Assembly (NCBI RefSeq): GCF_030295975.1
Contig: NZ_AP027364.1
Location: 496,001 to 560,000, forward strand
Length of the DNA stretch: 64,000 nt
Origin: Thalassotalea atypica
GTDB lineage: Bacteria; Pseudomonadota; Gammaproteobacteria; Enterobacterales; Alteromonadaceae
Direction: 5' to 3'
The translations under genes and the position numbers were made by a program. Within the stretch, counting starts at the first letter, position 1, and the number at the start of each line of letters is the position of its first letter. Positions 44,586-55,232 of the stretch are shown one piece after another. Under the pieces are notes generated by a model. The model ran no database searches. It had not been told where the DNA came from and worked only from the letters and a program-made list of their open reading frames with translations.

Positions 44586-45410
44586 ATGGCTATTGTAAAA
44601 TGTAAACCAACTTCTCCGGGTCGTCGCCACGTTGTTAAAGTGGTTAACTCTGAGTTGCACAAAGGTAAGCCTTACGCTCCTTTATTAGATACTAAATCTA
44701 AAACTGGTGGTCGTAACAATACAGGTCGTATTACAGTTCGTCACGTAGGTGGTGGTCACAAGCATCATTACCGTTTGATTGACTTTAAACGTACTAAAGA
44801 TGGTATCCCTGCAAAAGTAGAGCGTTTGGAATATGATCCAAACCGTAGTGCTAACATTGCGTTAGTATTATATGCAGATGGTGAACGTCGTTACATCTTG
44901 GCTCCAAAAGGCCTTACAGCTGGTGATACGATCCAGTCAGGTATCGATGCTCCAATCAAAGCAGGTAACACATTACCTTTACGTAACACACCATTAGGTA
45001 GTGTTGTTCACGCAATCGAATTGAAGCCTGGTAAAGGTGCTCAAATCGCGCGTGCTGCTGGTACTTATGCACAATTAGTTGCTAAAGATGGCGCTTATGT
45101 GACTTTACGTCTTCGCTCTGGCGAAATGCGTAAAATCGAAGCTGACTGTCGTGCAACTCTTGGTGAGATTGGTAACGCAGAACACATGTTACGTTCACTA
45201 GGTAAAGCTGGTGCTACACGCTGGCGTGGTGTTCGCCCAACTGTTCGTGGTGTTGCCATGAACCCGGTTGATCACCCACACGGTGGTGGTGAAGGTCGTA
45301 CTTCTGGTGGTCGTCACCCAGTATCTCCTTGGGGCGTACCTACTAAAGGTTACAAGACTCGTAAAAACAAGCGTACTGATAAGTTCATCGTACGTCGTCG
45401 TACTAAATAG
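44586..45410 (+). CDS. rplB: 50S ribosomal protein L2
   Basis: 274 aa. Needed for subunit joining and peptidyl transfer. The C-terminal segment [20 protein letters not shown] carries the conserved histidine associated with activity. Confidence 0.98.
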   Translation: MAIVKCKPTSPGRRHVVKVVNSELHKGKPYAPLLDTKSKTGGRNNTGRITVRHVGGGHKHHYRLIDFKRTKDGIPAKVERLEYDPNRSANIALVLYADGERRYILAPKGLTAGDTIQSGIDAPIKAGNTLPLRNTPLGSVVHAIELKPGKGAQIARAAGTYAQLVAKDGAYVTLRLRSGEMRKIEADCRATLGEIGNAEHMLRSLGKAGATRWRGVRPTVRGVAMNPVDHPHGGGEGRTSGGRHPVSPWGVPTKGYKTRKNKRTDKFIVRRRTK

Positions 45411-45424
45411 TACTAGTTAATTAA

Positions 45425-45718
<294 letters not shown>

Positions 45719-45729
45719 GGGGAAGTTAA

Positions 45730-46062
45730 ATGGAAGCTATTGCTAAACATAAATTTGCCCGTGGTTCTGCTCAAAAAGCACGTTTAGTTGTGGATCAAAT
45801 CCGCGGCTTGCACGTTGAGAAAGCACTTGAAATCTTAACTTACAGCAACAAATCAGCTGCTGTTTTAGTGAAGAAAGTACTTGACTCAGCAATTGCTAAC
45901 GCAGAGCACAATGATGGTGCAGACATTGATGAATTATTCGTTAAAACTATTATGGTTGACGATGGTCCAACAATGAAACGTATTAAGCCTCGTGCGAAAG
46001 GTCGCGCGGATCGTATCCTTAAACGCACAAGCCACATCACTGTGGTTGTTGCTGATAACTAG
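45730..46062 (+). CDS. rplV: 50S ribosomal protein L22
   Basis: 110 aa. Its beta-hairpin lines the exit tunnel near the macrolide site; the loop region [15 protein letters not shown] has no insertion or deletion that I can see. Confidence 0.98.
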   Translation: MEAIAKHKFARGSAQKARLVVDQIRGLHVEKALEILTYSNKSAAVLVKKVLDSAIANAEHNDGADIDELFVKTIMVDDGPTMKRIKPRAKGRADRILKRTSHITVVVADN

Positions 46063-46073
46063 GAGATATTAGT

Positions 46074-46769
46074 ATGGGTCAAAAAGTACATCCTACCGGT
46101 ATTCGCCTAGGTATCACAAAGCCTTTCGCGTCTACATGGTTCGCAAGCAGCAAAGATTATGCAGATAACCTTCACGGTGACCATTTGGTTCGTGAATACT
46201 TAACTGAAAAACTTAAGCGTGCTTCTTTATCGAAAATCGTGATTGAGCGTCCAGCTAAATCTATCCGCGTAACAATCCACACGGCTCGTCCAGGTGTTGT
46301 TATCGGTAAGAAAGGCGAAGACGTAGAAAAATTACGTTTAAAAGTATCACAAATCGCTGGTGTACCTGCGCAAATTAACATTGCGGAAGTACGTAAGCCA
46401 GAGATGGATGCTCAATTAGTTGCTGACAGCATTGCTAGCCAATTAGAACGTCGTGTTATGTTCCGTCGTGCTATGAAGCGTGCAGTACAAAACGCTATGC
46501 GTTTAGGTGCTAAAGGTATCAAAGTTGAAGTTAGTGGTCGTTTAGGCGGTGCAGATATTGCTCGCTCTGAATGGTACCGTGAAGGCCGTGTTCCATTACA
46601 CACTTTGCGTGCTGACATCGACTATGCTACTGCGCGTGGCGAAACTACGTACGGTACTATCGGTATTAAAGTTTGGATCTTTAAAGGTGAAGTAATTGGT
46701 GGCATGCCTACGCAAGTAGAAGCGCCAGCTCCTAAGCCTAAGAAAAGAAACAACCGTAAGAGCAAGTAG
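46074..46769 (+). CDS. rpsC: 30S ribosomal protein S3
   Basis: 231 aa with a KH domain ([15 protein letters not shown]) and a basic C-terminal tail ([11 protein letters not shown]). Forms part of the mRNA entry helicase. Confidence 0.98.
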   Translation: MGQKVHPTGIRLGITKPFASTWFASSKDYADNLHGDHLVREYLTEKLKRASLSKIVIERPAKSIRVTIHTARPGVVIGKKGEDVEKLRLKVSQIAGVPAQINIAEVRKPEMDAQLVADSIASQLERRVMFRRAMKRAVQNAMRLGAKGIKVEVSGRLGGADIARSEWYREGRVPLHTLRADIDYATARGETTYGTIGIKVWIFKGEVIGGMPTQVEAPAPKPKKRNNRKSK

Positions 46770-46779
46770 GAGTTAAGTA

Positions 46780-47193
46780 ATGTTACAACCAAAACGTACT
46801 AAATTCCGTAAGCAAATGAAACTGCGCAACCGTGGTCTTGCACACACAGGTAGCTCAGTTAGCTTCGGTACTTTCGGTTTGAAATCAGTTGAGCGTGGTC
46901 GTATGACTGCTCGTCAAATCGAAGCCGCTCGTCGTGCGATGACTCGTCACGTTAAGCGTCAAGGTAAAATCTGGATTCGCGTATTCCCTGATAAGCCAAT
47001 TACTAAAAAACCTCTTGAGGTTCGTATGGGTAAAGGTAAAGGTGGCGTGGAATATTGGGTTTGTCAAATCCTACCAGGTCGTGTTCTTTATGAAATGGAA
47101 GGTGTTTCTGAAGAGTTAGCGCGTGAAGCTTTTGCTTTAGCAGCAGCTAAGCTTCCTTTCAAAACTACCTTCGTAACTAGAACGGTGATGTAA
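46780..47193 (+). CDS. rplP: 50S ribosomal protein L16
   Basis: 137 aa. Organises the A-site tRNA elbow region of 23S rRNA. Begins [14 protein letters not shown]; stop overlaps the rpmC start by one base (TAATG). R81 in the segment [13 protein letters not shown] corresponds to the YcfD-hydroxylated arginine of E. coli. Confidence 0.98.
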   Translation: MLQPKRTKFRKQMKLRNRGLAHTGSSVSFGTFGLKSVERGRMTARQIEAARRAMTRHVKRQGKIWIRVFPDKPITKKPLEVRMGKGKGGVEYWVCQILPGRVLYEMEGVSEELAREAFALAAAKLPFKTTFVTRTVM

Positions 47194-47384
47194 TGAAAGC
47201 TAGCGAACTTAAAGAAAAGAGCATTGAAGAGCTAAACGCTGAACTACTTAACTTACTACGTGAGCAATTTAACTTACGTATGCAAGCAAGTACTGGTCAG
47301 TTAGCTCAGACACATATGCTTAGAACAGTGCGTCGCAACATTGCACGCGTAAAGACAATCATGACTGAAAAGGCTGGTAAGTAA
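47193..47384 (+). CDS. rpmC: 50S ribosomal protein L29
   Basis: 63 aa, all-helical, near the tunnel exit. [19 protein letters not shown] is typical. Joined to its neighbours by TAATG on both sides. Confidence 0.97.
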   Translation: MKASELKEKSIEELNAELLNLLREQFNLRMQASTGQLAQTHMLRTVRRNIARVKTIMTEKAGK

Positions 47385-47632
47385 TGAGCGATAAAATTCG
47401 TACACTACAAGGTCGCGTAATCAGCAACAAGATGGATAAGTCTGTTACTGTTCTGATCGAGCGTCGTGTTAAGCACCCTATATACGGTAAATTCATGATC
47501 CGTTCAACTAAGTTGAAAGCACATGATGAAGCTAACGTATGTAACGAAGGTGACTTAGTAACTATTCGTGAATGTGCACCAATTTCTAAGAGTAAATCTT
47601 GGACATTGGTTGACGTTTTAGAAAAAGCTTAA
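47384..47632 (+). CDS. rpsQ: 30S ribosomal protein S17
   Basis: 82 aa, an early 16S-binding protein of the OB fold. Last gene of the S10 operon. In most gammaproteobacteria rplN follows closely; here rplN is 8.3 kb away, beyond the nos genes. Confidence 0.98.
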   Translation: MSDKIRTLQGRVISNKMDKSVTVLIERRVKHPIYGKFMIRSTKLKAHDEANVCNEGDLVTIRECAPISKSKSWTLVDVLEKA

Positions 47633-47670
47633 TCGCAATTTCTAGTACGTAAACACTTCAATATATGCGT

Positions 47671-47703
47671 AAAAGCCTCACCCTAACCGGTGGGGCTTTT
47701 TTA
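47671..47703 (+). terminator. Terminator of the S10 operon
   Basis: AAAAGCCTCACC-CTAACC-GGTGGGGCTTTTTT: a good stem with one imperfect pair and a T run. It separates S10 transcription from the nos operon. Confidence 0.9.
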
Positions 47704-48002
47704 TGCCCAATGCAAAATGAAGTTGTTACAAAGCTAGCTTTATCTTAATAATAATCTTATTCCTAACTTACAATTGTCACAAAACTAAGCGATTAAATCA
47801 GTTCAATAAAATCCCTAGTAATCGTAAGGGTTTAGTGCCTTGCTACTCCAAAATAATTGTCTATTCTTTGAACTAAAAGGAAAGCATGACTCAGATCAAC
47901 AAAGGGCTTAGTAGTTACTGAGCATTGTTACAATTGAATACATAGAGTGCTACCTTACCGAAATATAGAGTTATCTATAAACTTCGTTATCAAGGTTGAA
48001 CA
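47704..48002 (+). promoter_or_regulatory. Upstream region of the nos operon
   Basis: About 300 bp without a gene. Apart from the FNR-like site at 47886 it is AT-rich. TTGAAT at 47934 could be a -35, but no good -10 follows at the right distance. No coding remnant of rplN or rpsQ is present. Confidence 0.5.
47886..47899 (+). promoter_or_regulatory. Candidate FNR/DNR-type binding site
   Basis: ATGAC-TCAG-ATCAA matches the anaerobox consensus TTGAT-N4-ATCAA at 8 of 10 positions. It is centred about 110 bp before nosR. Denitrification genes are commonly switched on through such sites when oxygen is low and nitric oxide is present (established for other bacteria; inferred here). Confidence 0.5.
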
Positions 48003-50102
48003 ATGCGTCAGTATTTTACTCTAAGCTTTATTCTTTTCGCGCTCACTTGGGCATTGCCAAGTTATGCGTTGTTTGTTAGTCCGCCTAAAGATCCTATCCC
48101 TCTAATTAAAGAAATTTTTCCTTCGCAAGCCAGCATTTCTGAAAAACAAGGCGACCCGTTACATTGGGTTATTAAACAGGGCGATGAAGTTTTAGGTTAT
48201 GCCTTTGAAACTAACGACATAGCGAAAATACCTGCCTATTCAGGTGAGCCAGTAAACATGCTAGTTATTATAGATCCACAAGGGAATTATTTAGCAGCAA
48301 AAGTATTGGAACATCACGAGCCAATTATTCTTGCGGGTATTCCTGAAACGAAATTATATGATTTTGCTGATCAGTATCCAGGCTTATCCGTTGCAACGAA
48401 AATTAAAGTAGGAGGTAATACCTCGCAAGGCTCTGTTCACATAGATGGGTTATCTGGAGCAACGGTTACCGTTCGCGTGATGAATGTTGCAATCACTCGT
48501 GCTGCACAGTCCGTTGCTAAGTCGCAAGGGATTATTGATGAAAGTCAGTTCAGTGCCACGCCGATGGCGACAATCAAACAGGACGTATATACATCTGCTG
48601 ACTGGCAAGCGTTGGTCGGAGATGGCTCGATCAGAAGACTTTTTCTAGACCGAGCAAAAATCGACCAGGCATTTGTAGGTACCGAAGCTGAAGATGTTGA
48701 AAAAGCATCACCTGAGCAAAAGCAAGATATGTTTGCGGATATTTACTTTGGCCAAATAAATCTACCAAATCTTGGTAAAAATATATTAGGTGAAGCAGAG
48801 TTTGAGTGGCTTCAGAAGCTGCTTAAGCCAGGCGAACATGCGGTGCTTATTATGGGTAATGGGTACTCATTCAAAGGTTCAGGCTATGTTCGCGGCGCGA
48901 TATTCGATCGTATACAGGTGATTCAAAATGACACCAATATTTCTTTTCGCGATTTAGATCATCATCGCATTACTGATTTGGTTATTTCTGGCGCACCTGA
49001 GTTCAAAGAAATGTCTTTGTTTGTGATTGGTGAACATCATAAATTCAACCCCGGCGAAGACTGGCAACTTGAGTTACTAGTACGTCGTCAAACAGGGCCT
49101 CTAGACAGTATTTTTACAACATTTAAAGGCGACTACTCAGCTCTAGGCAGAGATGTTGACAGACCAATAGTTGAAGAGGAACTCACCTTAACACAGCAGG
49201 TTTGGCAGGAAAAAAATGCTGAAGTGATGATCTTAATTTTTGCCATGTCATTACTTATATTAATGTTGTTTTTCCAAGATGTCTTCGTTAGACATCCAAC
49301 CTTCATGCACAACTTTAGACATATATTTTTAATATTCACCGTTGTATTTATCGGGTGGAGTTGGGGCGGTCAGCTATCAGTTGTTAATGTGTTTACGTTT
49401 TTACAAGCATTCATGAAAGATTTCAGCTGGGACTTATTCTTACTTGACCCTATTATTTTCTGCCTGTGGATAGCTGCTGCTGTCACAGTCGTCATCTGGG
49501 GGCGCGCGGTATATTGTGGTTGGTTGTGTCCTTTTGGCGCATTGCAAGAGTTGATAAATCACGTCGCCCGCATGTTGAAAATCAGACAGTTTGAACTTCC
49601 TTTTGCAGTGCATGAGCGATTATGGGCAATTAAGTATCTTATTTTACTTGGATTATTCGGCTTATCTTTAGACTCTTTAGCAACAGCAGAGCAGTTCGCA
49701 GAAATTGAGCCTTTCAAAACAACATTTTTGTTAAAATTTGACAGAACATGGCCTTTTGTTATCTACGCCGCTTTCTTATTAGTGATTAACATCTTTACAC
49801 GTAAATTCTTTTGCCGATATTTATGTCCATTAGGGGCAGCGTTATCTATGCCAAACAGTGCGCGGTTATTTAGTTGGCTAAAACGTCGTCCTGAGTGTGG
49901 CACCCCTTGTAAAACTTGTGCTAAAGAATGTGAAATTCAAGCAATTTATCCTGATGGCACCATTAATATGCGCGAATGTCATTATTGCCTTGATTGCCAA
50001 ATGACATATTTTAACGAGACAAAATGTCCACCATTGAAAAAAATGGCGCGTAAGAAACAACAATATAAAAAACAGGCTATTCCTGTAGAAGTAACGAATT
50101 AA
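48003..50102 (+). CDS. nosR: Nitrous oxide reductase maturation/electron-transfer protein NosR
   Basis: 699 aa, full length. Signal peptide (ALPSYALF), then a periplasmic FMN-binding domain with the flavinylation motif DGLSGATVTVR, several membrane helices, and cytoplasmic iron-sulfur parts: CGWLCPFGALQEL, CRYLCPLGAAL, then ferredoxin-like cysteines in CGTPCKTCAKEC and CHYCLDC. It is thought to pass electrons from the quinol pool to NosZ and is needed for nos expression and function. Covalent FMN needs an ApbE-type transferase (nosX), which is absent from this cluster. First gene of nosRZDFYL; nosR marks a clade I cluster. Confidence 0.97.
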   Translation: MRQYFTLSFILFALTWALPSYALFVSPPKDPIPLIKEIFPSQASISEKQGDPLHWVIKQGDEVLGYAFETNDIAKIPAYSGEPVNMLVIIDPQGNYLAAKVLEHHEPIILAGIPETKLYDFADQYPGLSVATKIKVGGNTSQGSVHIDGLSGATVTVRVMNVAITRAAQSVAKSQGIIDESQFSATPMATIKQDVYTSADWQALVGDGSIRRLFLDRAKIDQAFVGTEAEDVEKASPEQKQDMFADIYFGQINLPNLGKNILGEAEFEWLQKLLKPGEHAVLIMGNGYSFKGSGYVRGAIFDRIQVIQNDTNISFRDLDHHRITDLVISGAPEFKEMSLFVIGEHHKFNPGEDWQLELLVRRQTGPLDSIFTTFKGDYSALGRDVDRPIVEEELTLTQQVWQEKNAEVMILIFAMSLLILMLFFQDVFVRHPTFMHNFRHIFLIFTVVFIGWSWGGQLSVVNVFTFLQAFMKDFSWDLFLLDPIIFCLWIAAAVTVVIWGRAVYCGWLCPFGALQELINHVARMLKIRQFELPFAVHERLWAIKYLILLGLFGLSLDSLATAEQFAEIEPFKTTFLLKFDRTWPFVIYAAFLLVINIFTRKFFCRYLCPLGAALSMPNSARLFSWLKRRPECGTPCKTCAKECEIQAIYPDGTINMRECHYCLDCQMTYFNETKCPPLKKMARKKQQYKKQAIPVEVTN

Positions 50103-50166
50103 CTTTTAAGCAATATCTGGTTAATAGCTCTTTAAAGAGCATCAAAAATAACAATTGGAGAAGCAC

Positions 50167-52053
50167 ATGATCGACAATGAAAAAGACTCAACAGAGTTAG
50201 GCCTCGAGAATGAAGAGCGCCGTAAATTTTTTGGCAAAACCGCATTAATAGGCGCTGGCGCAGTAGCAGCACCTATGACTGCAGCAATGTTTGCTGCGAC
50301 GGCACAAGCCAAAGCTAAAGAAGCAGCAGGTAGCCCACATGTTGGCCCAGGCGAACTAGATGAATACTATGGTTTCTGGAGTGGTGGTCACTCTGGTGAA
50401 GTACGTATTTTAGGTGTTCCGTCAATGCGTGAATTAATGCGTATACCTGTATTTAACACTGATAGTGCAACAGGTTGGGGCATCACAAATGAATCGAAGG
50501 CTATTAAAGGTAAGCAGAGCGAAAATATTCATGTAGGTGACTCTCATCACCCACACATGTCAATGACTGACGGTAGCTACAACGGTAAATATGTATTCAT
50601 CAACGATAAATCAAACACACGTGTTGGTCGAATTCGTTGTGACGTAATGAAAACTGATAAGATTACTCATGTACCTAATGTTCAAGCTATCCATGGTTTG
50701 CGTGTACAAAAAGTTCCTTACACTAAATACGTGATTTGTAACGGTGAATTTGAAGTACCTTTGGTTAATGATGGGACAGATCTAAACAACCCTAAAGCTT
50801 ACCGTTCAATGTTTAACTGTATTGATGCAGAAACAATGGAAGTTTCTTTCCAAGTGATTGTTTCTGGTAACTTAGACAACACTGATGCAGATTATGACGG
50901 TAAATATTTCGCTTCTACTTGTTATAATTCAGAAAATGGCGTTAATTTAGGTGAAATGATCACGGCTGAACGTGACCATGTTGTAATATTTAGTCTTGAA
51001 CGTTGTGAAGCCGCGATCAAAGCTGGCAACTACAAAATGATGAATGGTGTCAAAGTATTGGACGGTCAAAAAGGCTCTGAGCTGACTCGTTACATTCCGG
51101 TGCCAAAATCTCCTCACGGTTTAAATACTTCGCCAAATGGTAAGTACTTCGCAGCAAACGGTAAGTTATCACCTACAGTTTCATTGATAGAAATTGCTAA
51201 GCTTGATTCTTTATTCGCGGATAAAATTAAGCCTCGTGACGCTATTGCCGCAGAAGTTGAATTAGGTTTAGGTCCACTACATACCGCCTTTGATAATAAA
51301 GGTAATGCTTATACAACGTTATTCTTGGATAGCCAAATTGCTAAATGGAACGTTGAAGACGCAGTACGTGCTTATAATGGTGAAAAAGTTAACTACATTC
51401 GTCAAAAACTAGACGTTCACTATCAACCAGGCCATAACCATACATCAGCTGGTGAAACGCGTGACGCTGATGGTAAATGGTTAGTGTCACTATGTAAGTT
51501 CTCTAAAGACCGTTTCTTACCTGTTGGTCCATTACGCCCAGAAAATGATCAATTAATTGATATCTCTGGTGATGAAATGAAACTAGTACATGACGGCCCT
51601 ACTTATGCTGAACCGCATGACTGTATGATGGTACATCGCAGTAAAATGAAGCCAAACAAACTTTGGACGCGTGATGATCCTATCTTCGCGGGCACAGTGG
51701 CAATGGCTAAAGCCGACGGTGTGAACGTCATGACGGAAAACAAGGTTATTCGCGACGGCAATAAAGTACGTGTTTACATGACATCTATCGCCCCTAACTT
51801 TGGTATGAATGAGTTTACCGTTAAAGAAGGAAACGAAGTCACTGTTGTAGTGACTAACCTTGACCAAGTTGAAGACGTAACCCACGGTTTCTGTATGACT
51901 AACCATGGTGTACAAATGGAAATTGGTCCACAAGCTACAGCTTCTGTGACCTTTATTGCCGACAAACCAGGCGTACAATGGTACTACTGTAACTGGTTCT
52001 GTCACGCATTACACATGGAAATGCGTGGTCGTATGCTTGTAGAGCCGGCATAA
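50167..52053 (+). CDS. nosZ: Nitrous oxide reductase, clade I (Tat-exported)
   Basis: 628 aa from the ATG at 50167, with TTGGAG 6 bases ahead. Reduces N2O to N2 in the periplasm, the last step of denitrification. A twin-arginine signal (R18-R19-K-F-F-G-K) followed by a hydrophobic AG-rich core shows folded, Tat-dependent export, the mark of clade I. CuZ-site histidines include DSHHPHMSM. The CuA site at the C-terminus has the ligands C608, W610, C612, H616 and M619 in [12 protein letters not shown]. No frame damage, so it is probably functional. A strong hairpin follows before nosD. Confidence 0.98.
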   Translation: MIDNEKDSTELGLENEERRKFFGKTALIGAGAVAAPMTAAMFAATAQAKAKEAAGSPHVGPGELDEYYGFWSGGHSGEVRILGVPSMRELMRIPVFNTDSATGWGITNESKAIKGKQSENIHVGDSHHPHMSMTDGSYNGKYVFINDKSNTRVGRIRCDVMKTDKITHVPNVQAIHGLRVQKVPYTKYVICNGEFEVPLVNDGTDLNNPKAYRSMFNCIDAETMEVSFQVIVSGNLDNTDADYDGKYFASTCYNSENGVNLGEMITAERDHVVIFSLERCEAAIKAGNYKMMNGVKVLDGQKGSELTRYIPVPKSPHGLNTSPNGKYFAANGKLSPTVSLIEIAKLDSLFADKIKPRDAIAAEVELGLGPLHTAFDNKGNAYTTLFLDSQIAKWNVEDAVRAYNGEKVNYIRQKLDVHYQPGHNHTSAGETRDADGKWLVSLCKFSKDRFLPVGPLRPENDQLIDISGDEMKLVHDGPTYAEPHDCMMVHRSKMKPNKLWTRDDPIFAGTVAMAKADGVNVMTENKVIRDGNKVRVYMTSIAPNFGMNEFTVKEGNEVTVVVTNLDQVEDVTHGFCMTNHGVQMEIGPQATASVTFIADKPGVQWYYCNWFCHALHMEMRGRMLVEPA

Positions 52054-52101
52054 GGTATACTGGGGAAAAACGCGTAATTGTTTTTACCCATATTATCTCT
52101 A

Positions 52102-52136
52102 AAACAACGCATAGTGCCTAGCATTATGCGTTGTTT
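52102..52136 (+). promoter_or_regulatory. Perfect 12-bp hairpin between nosZ and nosD
   Basis: AAACAACGCATA and TATGCGTTGTTT around an 11-base loop, followed only by AATTT. It may end part of the transcripts or protect the nosRZ mRNA 3' end, giving more NosZ than maturation proteins. Confidence 0.6.
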
Positions 52137-52153
52137 AATTTAAAGAAGAGAGA

Positions 52154-53467
52154 ATGCTCTTGTCGATTTTTAAACATTCTGTTCTGCTTACTTTAAGCTT
52201 TATTTTGCTGAGCTTACACTCCAAGGCAGAGGTAATTCATGTTGATGCAGGCATGGATCTATCAAAACAAATCTCTTTAGCTCAAGCGGGTGATCATTTG
52301 ATTTTGGCACCAGGGCGTTACCGTGGGCAATTCACAATTGATAAACAACTCACTTTGTCTGGAACCAAAGAGTCTATCCTTGACGCCGGTGGCAGTGGCA
52401 ATGCACTTTTGTTAACGAGTTCAAATATTACAATTGACAATCTTTCTATTGTTAATTGGGGCGATGATTTAACCGAGCAAAATGCCGGAATTTATGCTGA
52501 GCAACCAACAACAAACCTTTTGATTAAAAATAACCATTTGCAAGGCGACGCCTTTGGCATGTGGATACAAAATACCCAAAATACTCGTATTCTGAATAAT
52601 ACGGTTATAGGAAACACAACACTTCGAACGGCAGATCGCGGCAATGGCATCCAACTGTCGGGGGTTAAGCAAAGCGAGGTCATTAATAATAATATCAGTA
52701 AAGTACGTGATGGCTTGTATGTGATTAATAGCCAAGATAATGTATTGCGAGGAAATACCTTGCACCACTTACGCTACGGTATTCATTACATGTATTCTTA
52801 TAAAAACAGTATTATTCAAAATCACGCATACAGTACCCGAGCAGGTTACGCGATGATGAATTCTCGCTACCTTGAGATTACGGGTAACACCAGTAAAGAC
52901 AGCGAAGATTATGGATTTTTGCTCAACTACATTATTCATAGCAACATTAGCGGAAATGTTATAGAAGACGTGTGGACCAAACCTGAGAAAAAGGTGTTGG
53001 GTCGAGATGGAAAGGGCTTTTTTGTCTATAATTCTGGTTATAACACCATCAGTAATAACGTGGTTAAGCGCACGGAAATTGGCATTCACCTGACCGCGGG
53101 CTCGGAGAACACGAAAGTATATGGTAACAGCTTTATAGATAACCCCGTCCAAGTTAAATATGTGTCGAATAAGAAGCAAGAGTGGAGTAAAGACGGCTAC
53201 GGTAATTATTGGAGCAATTATTTAGGCTGGGACATGAACAACGATGAAAAAGGTGATGTACCGTTTGAGCCTAACGACGGGATTGATAAATTACTTTGGC
53301 AATACCCAGAAATGAAAGTATTGATGTCGAGTCCAGCTATATTAGTGTTGCGATGGGTGCAACGACAATTTCCTGTCTTAAAACCACCGGGAGTTAAAGA
53401 TAGCTTCCCCTTAATGAGTCCACCTGCAATCGAAAATCTGCAACAAATAGCCGTAGTTAAAGAGTAA
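52154..53467 (+). CDS. nosD: Periplasmic copper-site maturation protein NosD
   Basis: 437 aa. Signal peptide (HSVLLTLSFILLSLHSKA) and a right-handed beta-helix made of repeats with the NNT/GN pattern (for example NTRILNNTVIGNT, SEVINNNISKVRDGLYV). With the NosFY transporter it is required to build the CuZ centre of NosZ. Usual length for NosD. AAGAGAG stands before the ATG; 8 bp to nosF. Confidence 0.96.
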   Translation: MLLSIFKHSVLLTLSFILLSLHSKAEVIHVDAGMDLSKQISLAQAGDHLILAPGRYRGQFTIDKQLTLSGTKESILDAGGSGNALLLTSSNITIDNLSIVNWGDDLTEQNAGIYAEQPTTNLLIKNNHLQGDAFGMWIQNTQNTRILNNTVIGNTTLRTADRGNGIQLSGVKQSEVINNNISKVRDGLYVINSQDNVLRGNTLHHLRYGIHYMYSYKNSIIQNHAYSTRAGYAMMNSRYLEITGNTSKDSEDYGFLLNYIIHSNISGNVIEDVWTKPEKKVLGRDGKGFFVYNSGYNTISNNVVKRTEIGIHLTAGSENTKVYGNSFIDNPVQVKYVSNKKQEWSKDGYGNYWSNYLGWDMNNDEKGDVPFEPNDGIDKLLWQYPEMKVLMSSPAILVLRWVQRQFPVLKPPGVKDSFPLMSPPAIENLQQIAVVKE

Positions 53468-53475
53468 ATAAAATT

Positions 53476-54417
53476 ATGAGCAAAATCATTGTGTCACTCA
53501 ATGAAGCGTCGAAGTCATATCAACAACTTGATGCACTTTCAAATATTAATCTGTCTTTACCAGAAGGTGAGGTGCTTGGTTTATTCGGTCACAACGGTGC
53601 CGGTAAAACAACCATGATGAAGCTCATTTTGGGGGTTATTTCTGCGACAGCCGGTGAAGTGTCAGTATTTGGCGTTAGTCCAGACAGTAAAGAAGCATGG
53701 CACATGCGTAAACAAATGGGCTATTTACCTGAAAATGTGAGCTTCTATGAACACCTAACGGGTTTGGAGGTACTTACTTACTTTAGTAAGTTAAAAGGCT
53801 ACGACAAAAAAACTGCACATCAGTTGCTTGAACAAGTCGGTTTATCTCATGCTATGAATAGACAAGTGAAAACCTACTCCAAAGGTATGCGTCAGCGTTT
53901 AGGTCTAGCACAAGCATTTATCGGTGAGCCGAAATTACTCCTACTTGATGAGCCCACTGTTGGTTTAGATCCAATAGCGACACAAGAGTTTTACCAAACA
54001 GTAGACCAATTAAAGTCTTCAGGCGCTAGTATTATTCTTTGCTCTCATGTTTTACCTGGCGTAGAGCAGCATATTGACAGAGCAATGATCATGTCTTCGG
54101 GTAAACAGCTGGCAATAGGAACACTTAGCGAACTTAGACAGCAAGCTAATCTGAACGTGACAATAAAGCCCCACGGGTTAAATGGAGCACTAGTGAAAGA
54201 TAAATTGCTTAATGATTACTGGGATATCGAACAACAGTCTTTGTTAGTGCCCGAGCCTCAAAAAGTGCAAGTTTTACGACACTTACTTAGCCATGATGGA
54301 TTGTCTGATATCAGCGTGTCTCCTGCCAATCTTAATCAGTTGTATCAGCATTTTTTGACTGCACACGAATCTATATCAGCACAATCGAAAAACATGACAT
54401 TAGGGGCCCATTCATGA
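53476..54417 (+). CDS. nosF: ABC transporter ATP-binding protein NosF
   Basis: 313 aa. Walker A GHNGAGKTT, signature YSKGMRQRLGLA, Walker B LLLLDEPTVGLD and the H-loop CSHVL are complete. Powers NosY; with NosD it is believed to supply sulfur or copper-sulfur material for CuZ. Overlaps nosY by ATGA. Confidence 0.97.
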   Translation: MSKIIVSLNEASKSYQQLDALSNINLSLPEGEVLGLFGHNGAGKTTMMKLILGVISATAGEVSVFGVSPDSKEAWHMRKQMGYLPENVSFYEHLTGLEVLTYFSKLKGYDKKTAHQLLEQVGLSHAMNRQVKTYSKGMRQRLGLAQAFIGEPKLLLLDEPTVGLDPIATQEFYQTVDQLKSSGASIILCSHVLPGVEQHIDRAMIMSSGKQLAIGTLSELRQQANLNVTIKPHGLNGALVKDKLLNDYWDIEQQSLLVPEPQKVQVLRHLLSHDGLSDISVSPANLNQLYQHFLTAHESISAQSKNMTLGAHS

Positions 54418-55232
54418 AACAAATTCTAACGGTCGCAAATAAAGAGTTTCATGATGGCTTAAGAAACAGATGGTTTATCTCAATCACAGGGATTTTTGCC
54501 ATTTTATCCATCGGATTAAGTTACTATGGTAGCGCCGTATCGGGCAGCGTAGGTGTTGCATCATTGTCATCGACAATAGCGAGTTTGGCGAGCCTCGCGG
54601 TATTCCTAATTCCATTAATAGCTTTATTGGTGAGTTACGACAGTTTTGTTGGTGAGCAAGAATCAGGCACCCTCCTTTTATTGTTGACTTATCCAATGAG
54701 TAAAAGCCAGTTACTGTTAGGTAAATTTATTGGGCAAGGGGGAATTATATCGCTTGCCATTCTATTGGGTTTTGGCGCTTCTGCCGCATTGCTGTCATAC
54801 CAACAGGGCGCAGAAGAAGTATTGCCTGCCTTTAGTCTATTCATTGGCTCAGCCATATTACTGGGGTTGAGCTTTACTGCTATAGCCTATATTGTCAGTT
54901 TATTAGTAAACGAAAAGTCTAAGGCCGCAGGTTTTGCGCTAATCTTATGGTTCTTCTTCGCATTAGTGTTCGATATGGCAATGCTTGCATTACTTGTTGG
55001 AACAGAAGACGTTATGTCACAGCAAGGCTTAACGAATTTAATGATGCTCAACCCTGCCGATATTTTTAGATTAGTTAATTTTGCAGGTCTTGAAAGCTCA
55101 GATGTTAATGGGGCTTTGGCCGTGGCAATACAGTCAAGTGCTTCAGCTAGTGAGCTATTTATCTTACTTGGCTTATGGGTGATAATCCCGCTAGTACTAG
55201 CAATAGTTATTTTTAGAACGAGAAAAATTTAA
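54414..55232 (+). CDS. nosY: ABC transporter permease NosY
   Basis: 272 aa with six predicted membrane helices (for example WFISITGIFAILSIGLSYYG and the last, LFILLGLWVIIPLVLAIVIF). Contains the conserved ESGTLLLLLTYPMSKSQLLLGK loop region, seen in pieces from about residue 82. Partner of NosF. Overlaps nosL by TAATG. Confidence 0.96.
   Translation: MKQILTVANKEFHDGLRNRWFISITGIFAILSIGLSYYGSAVSGSVGVASLSSTIASLASLAVFLIPLIALLVSYDSFVGEQESGTLLLLLTYPMSKSQLLLGKFIGQGGIISLAILLGFGASAALLSYQQGAEEVLPAFSLFIGSAILLGLSFTAIAYIVSLLVNEKSKAAGFALILWFFFALVFDMAMLALLVGTEDVMSQQGLTNLMMLNPADIFRLVNFAGLESSDVNGALAVAIQSSASASELFILLGLWVIIPLVLAIVIFRTRKI

Noticed and set aside
51583..52005. 140-aa antisense frame over nosZ
   Set aside because: Shadow of the nosZ coding pattern; no support for expression.
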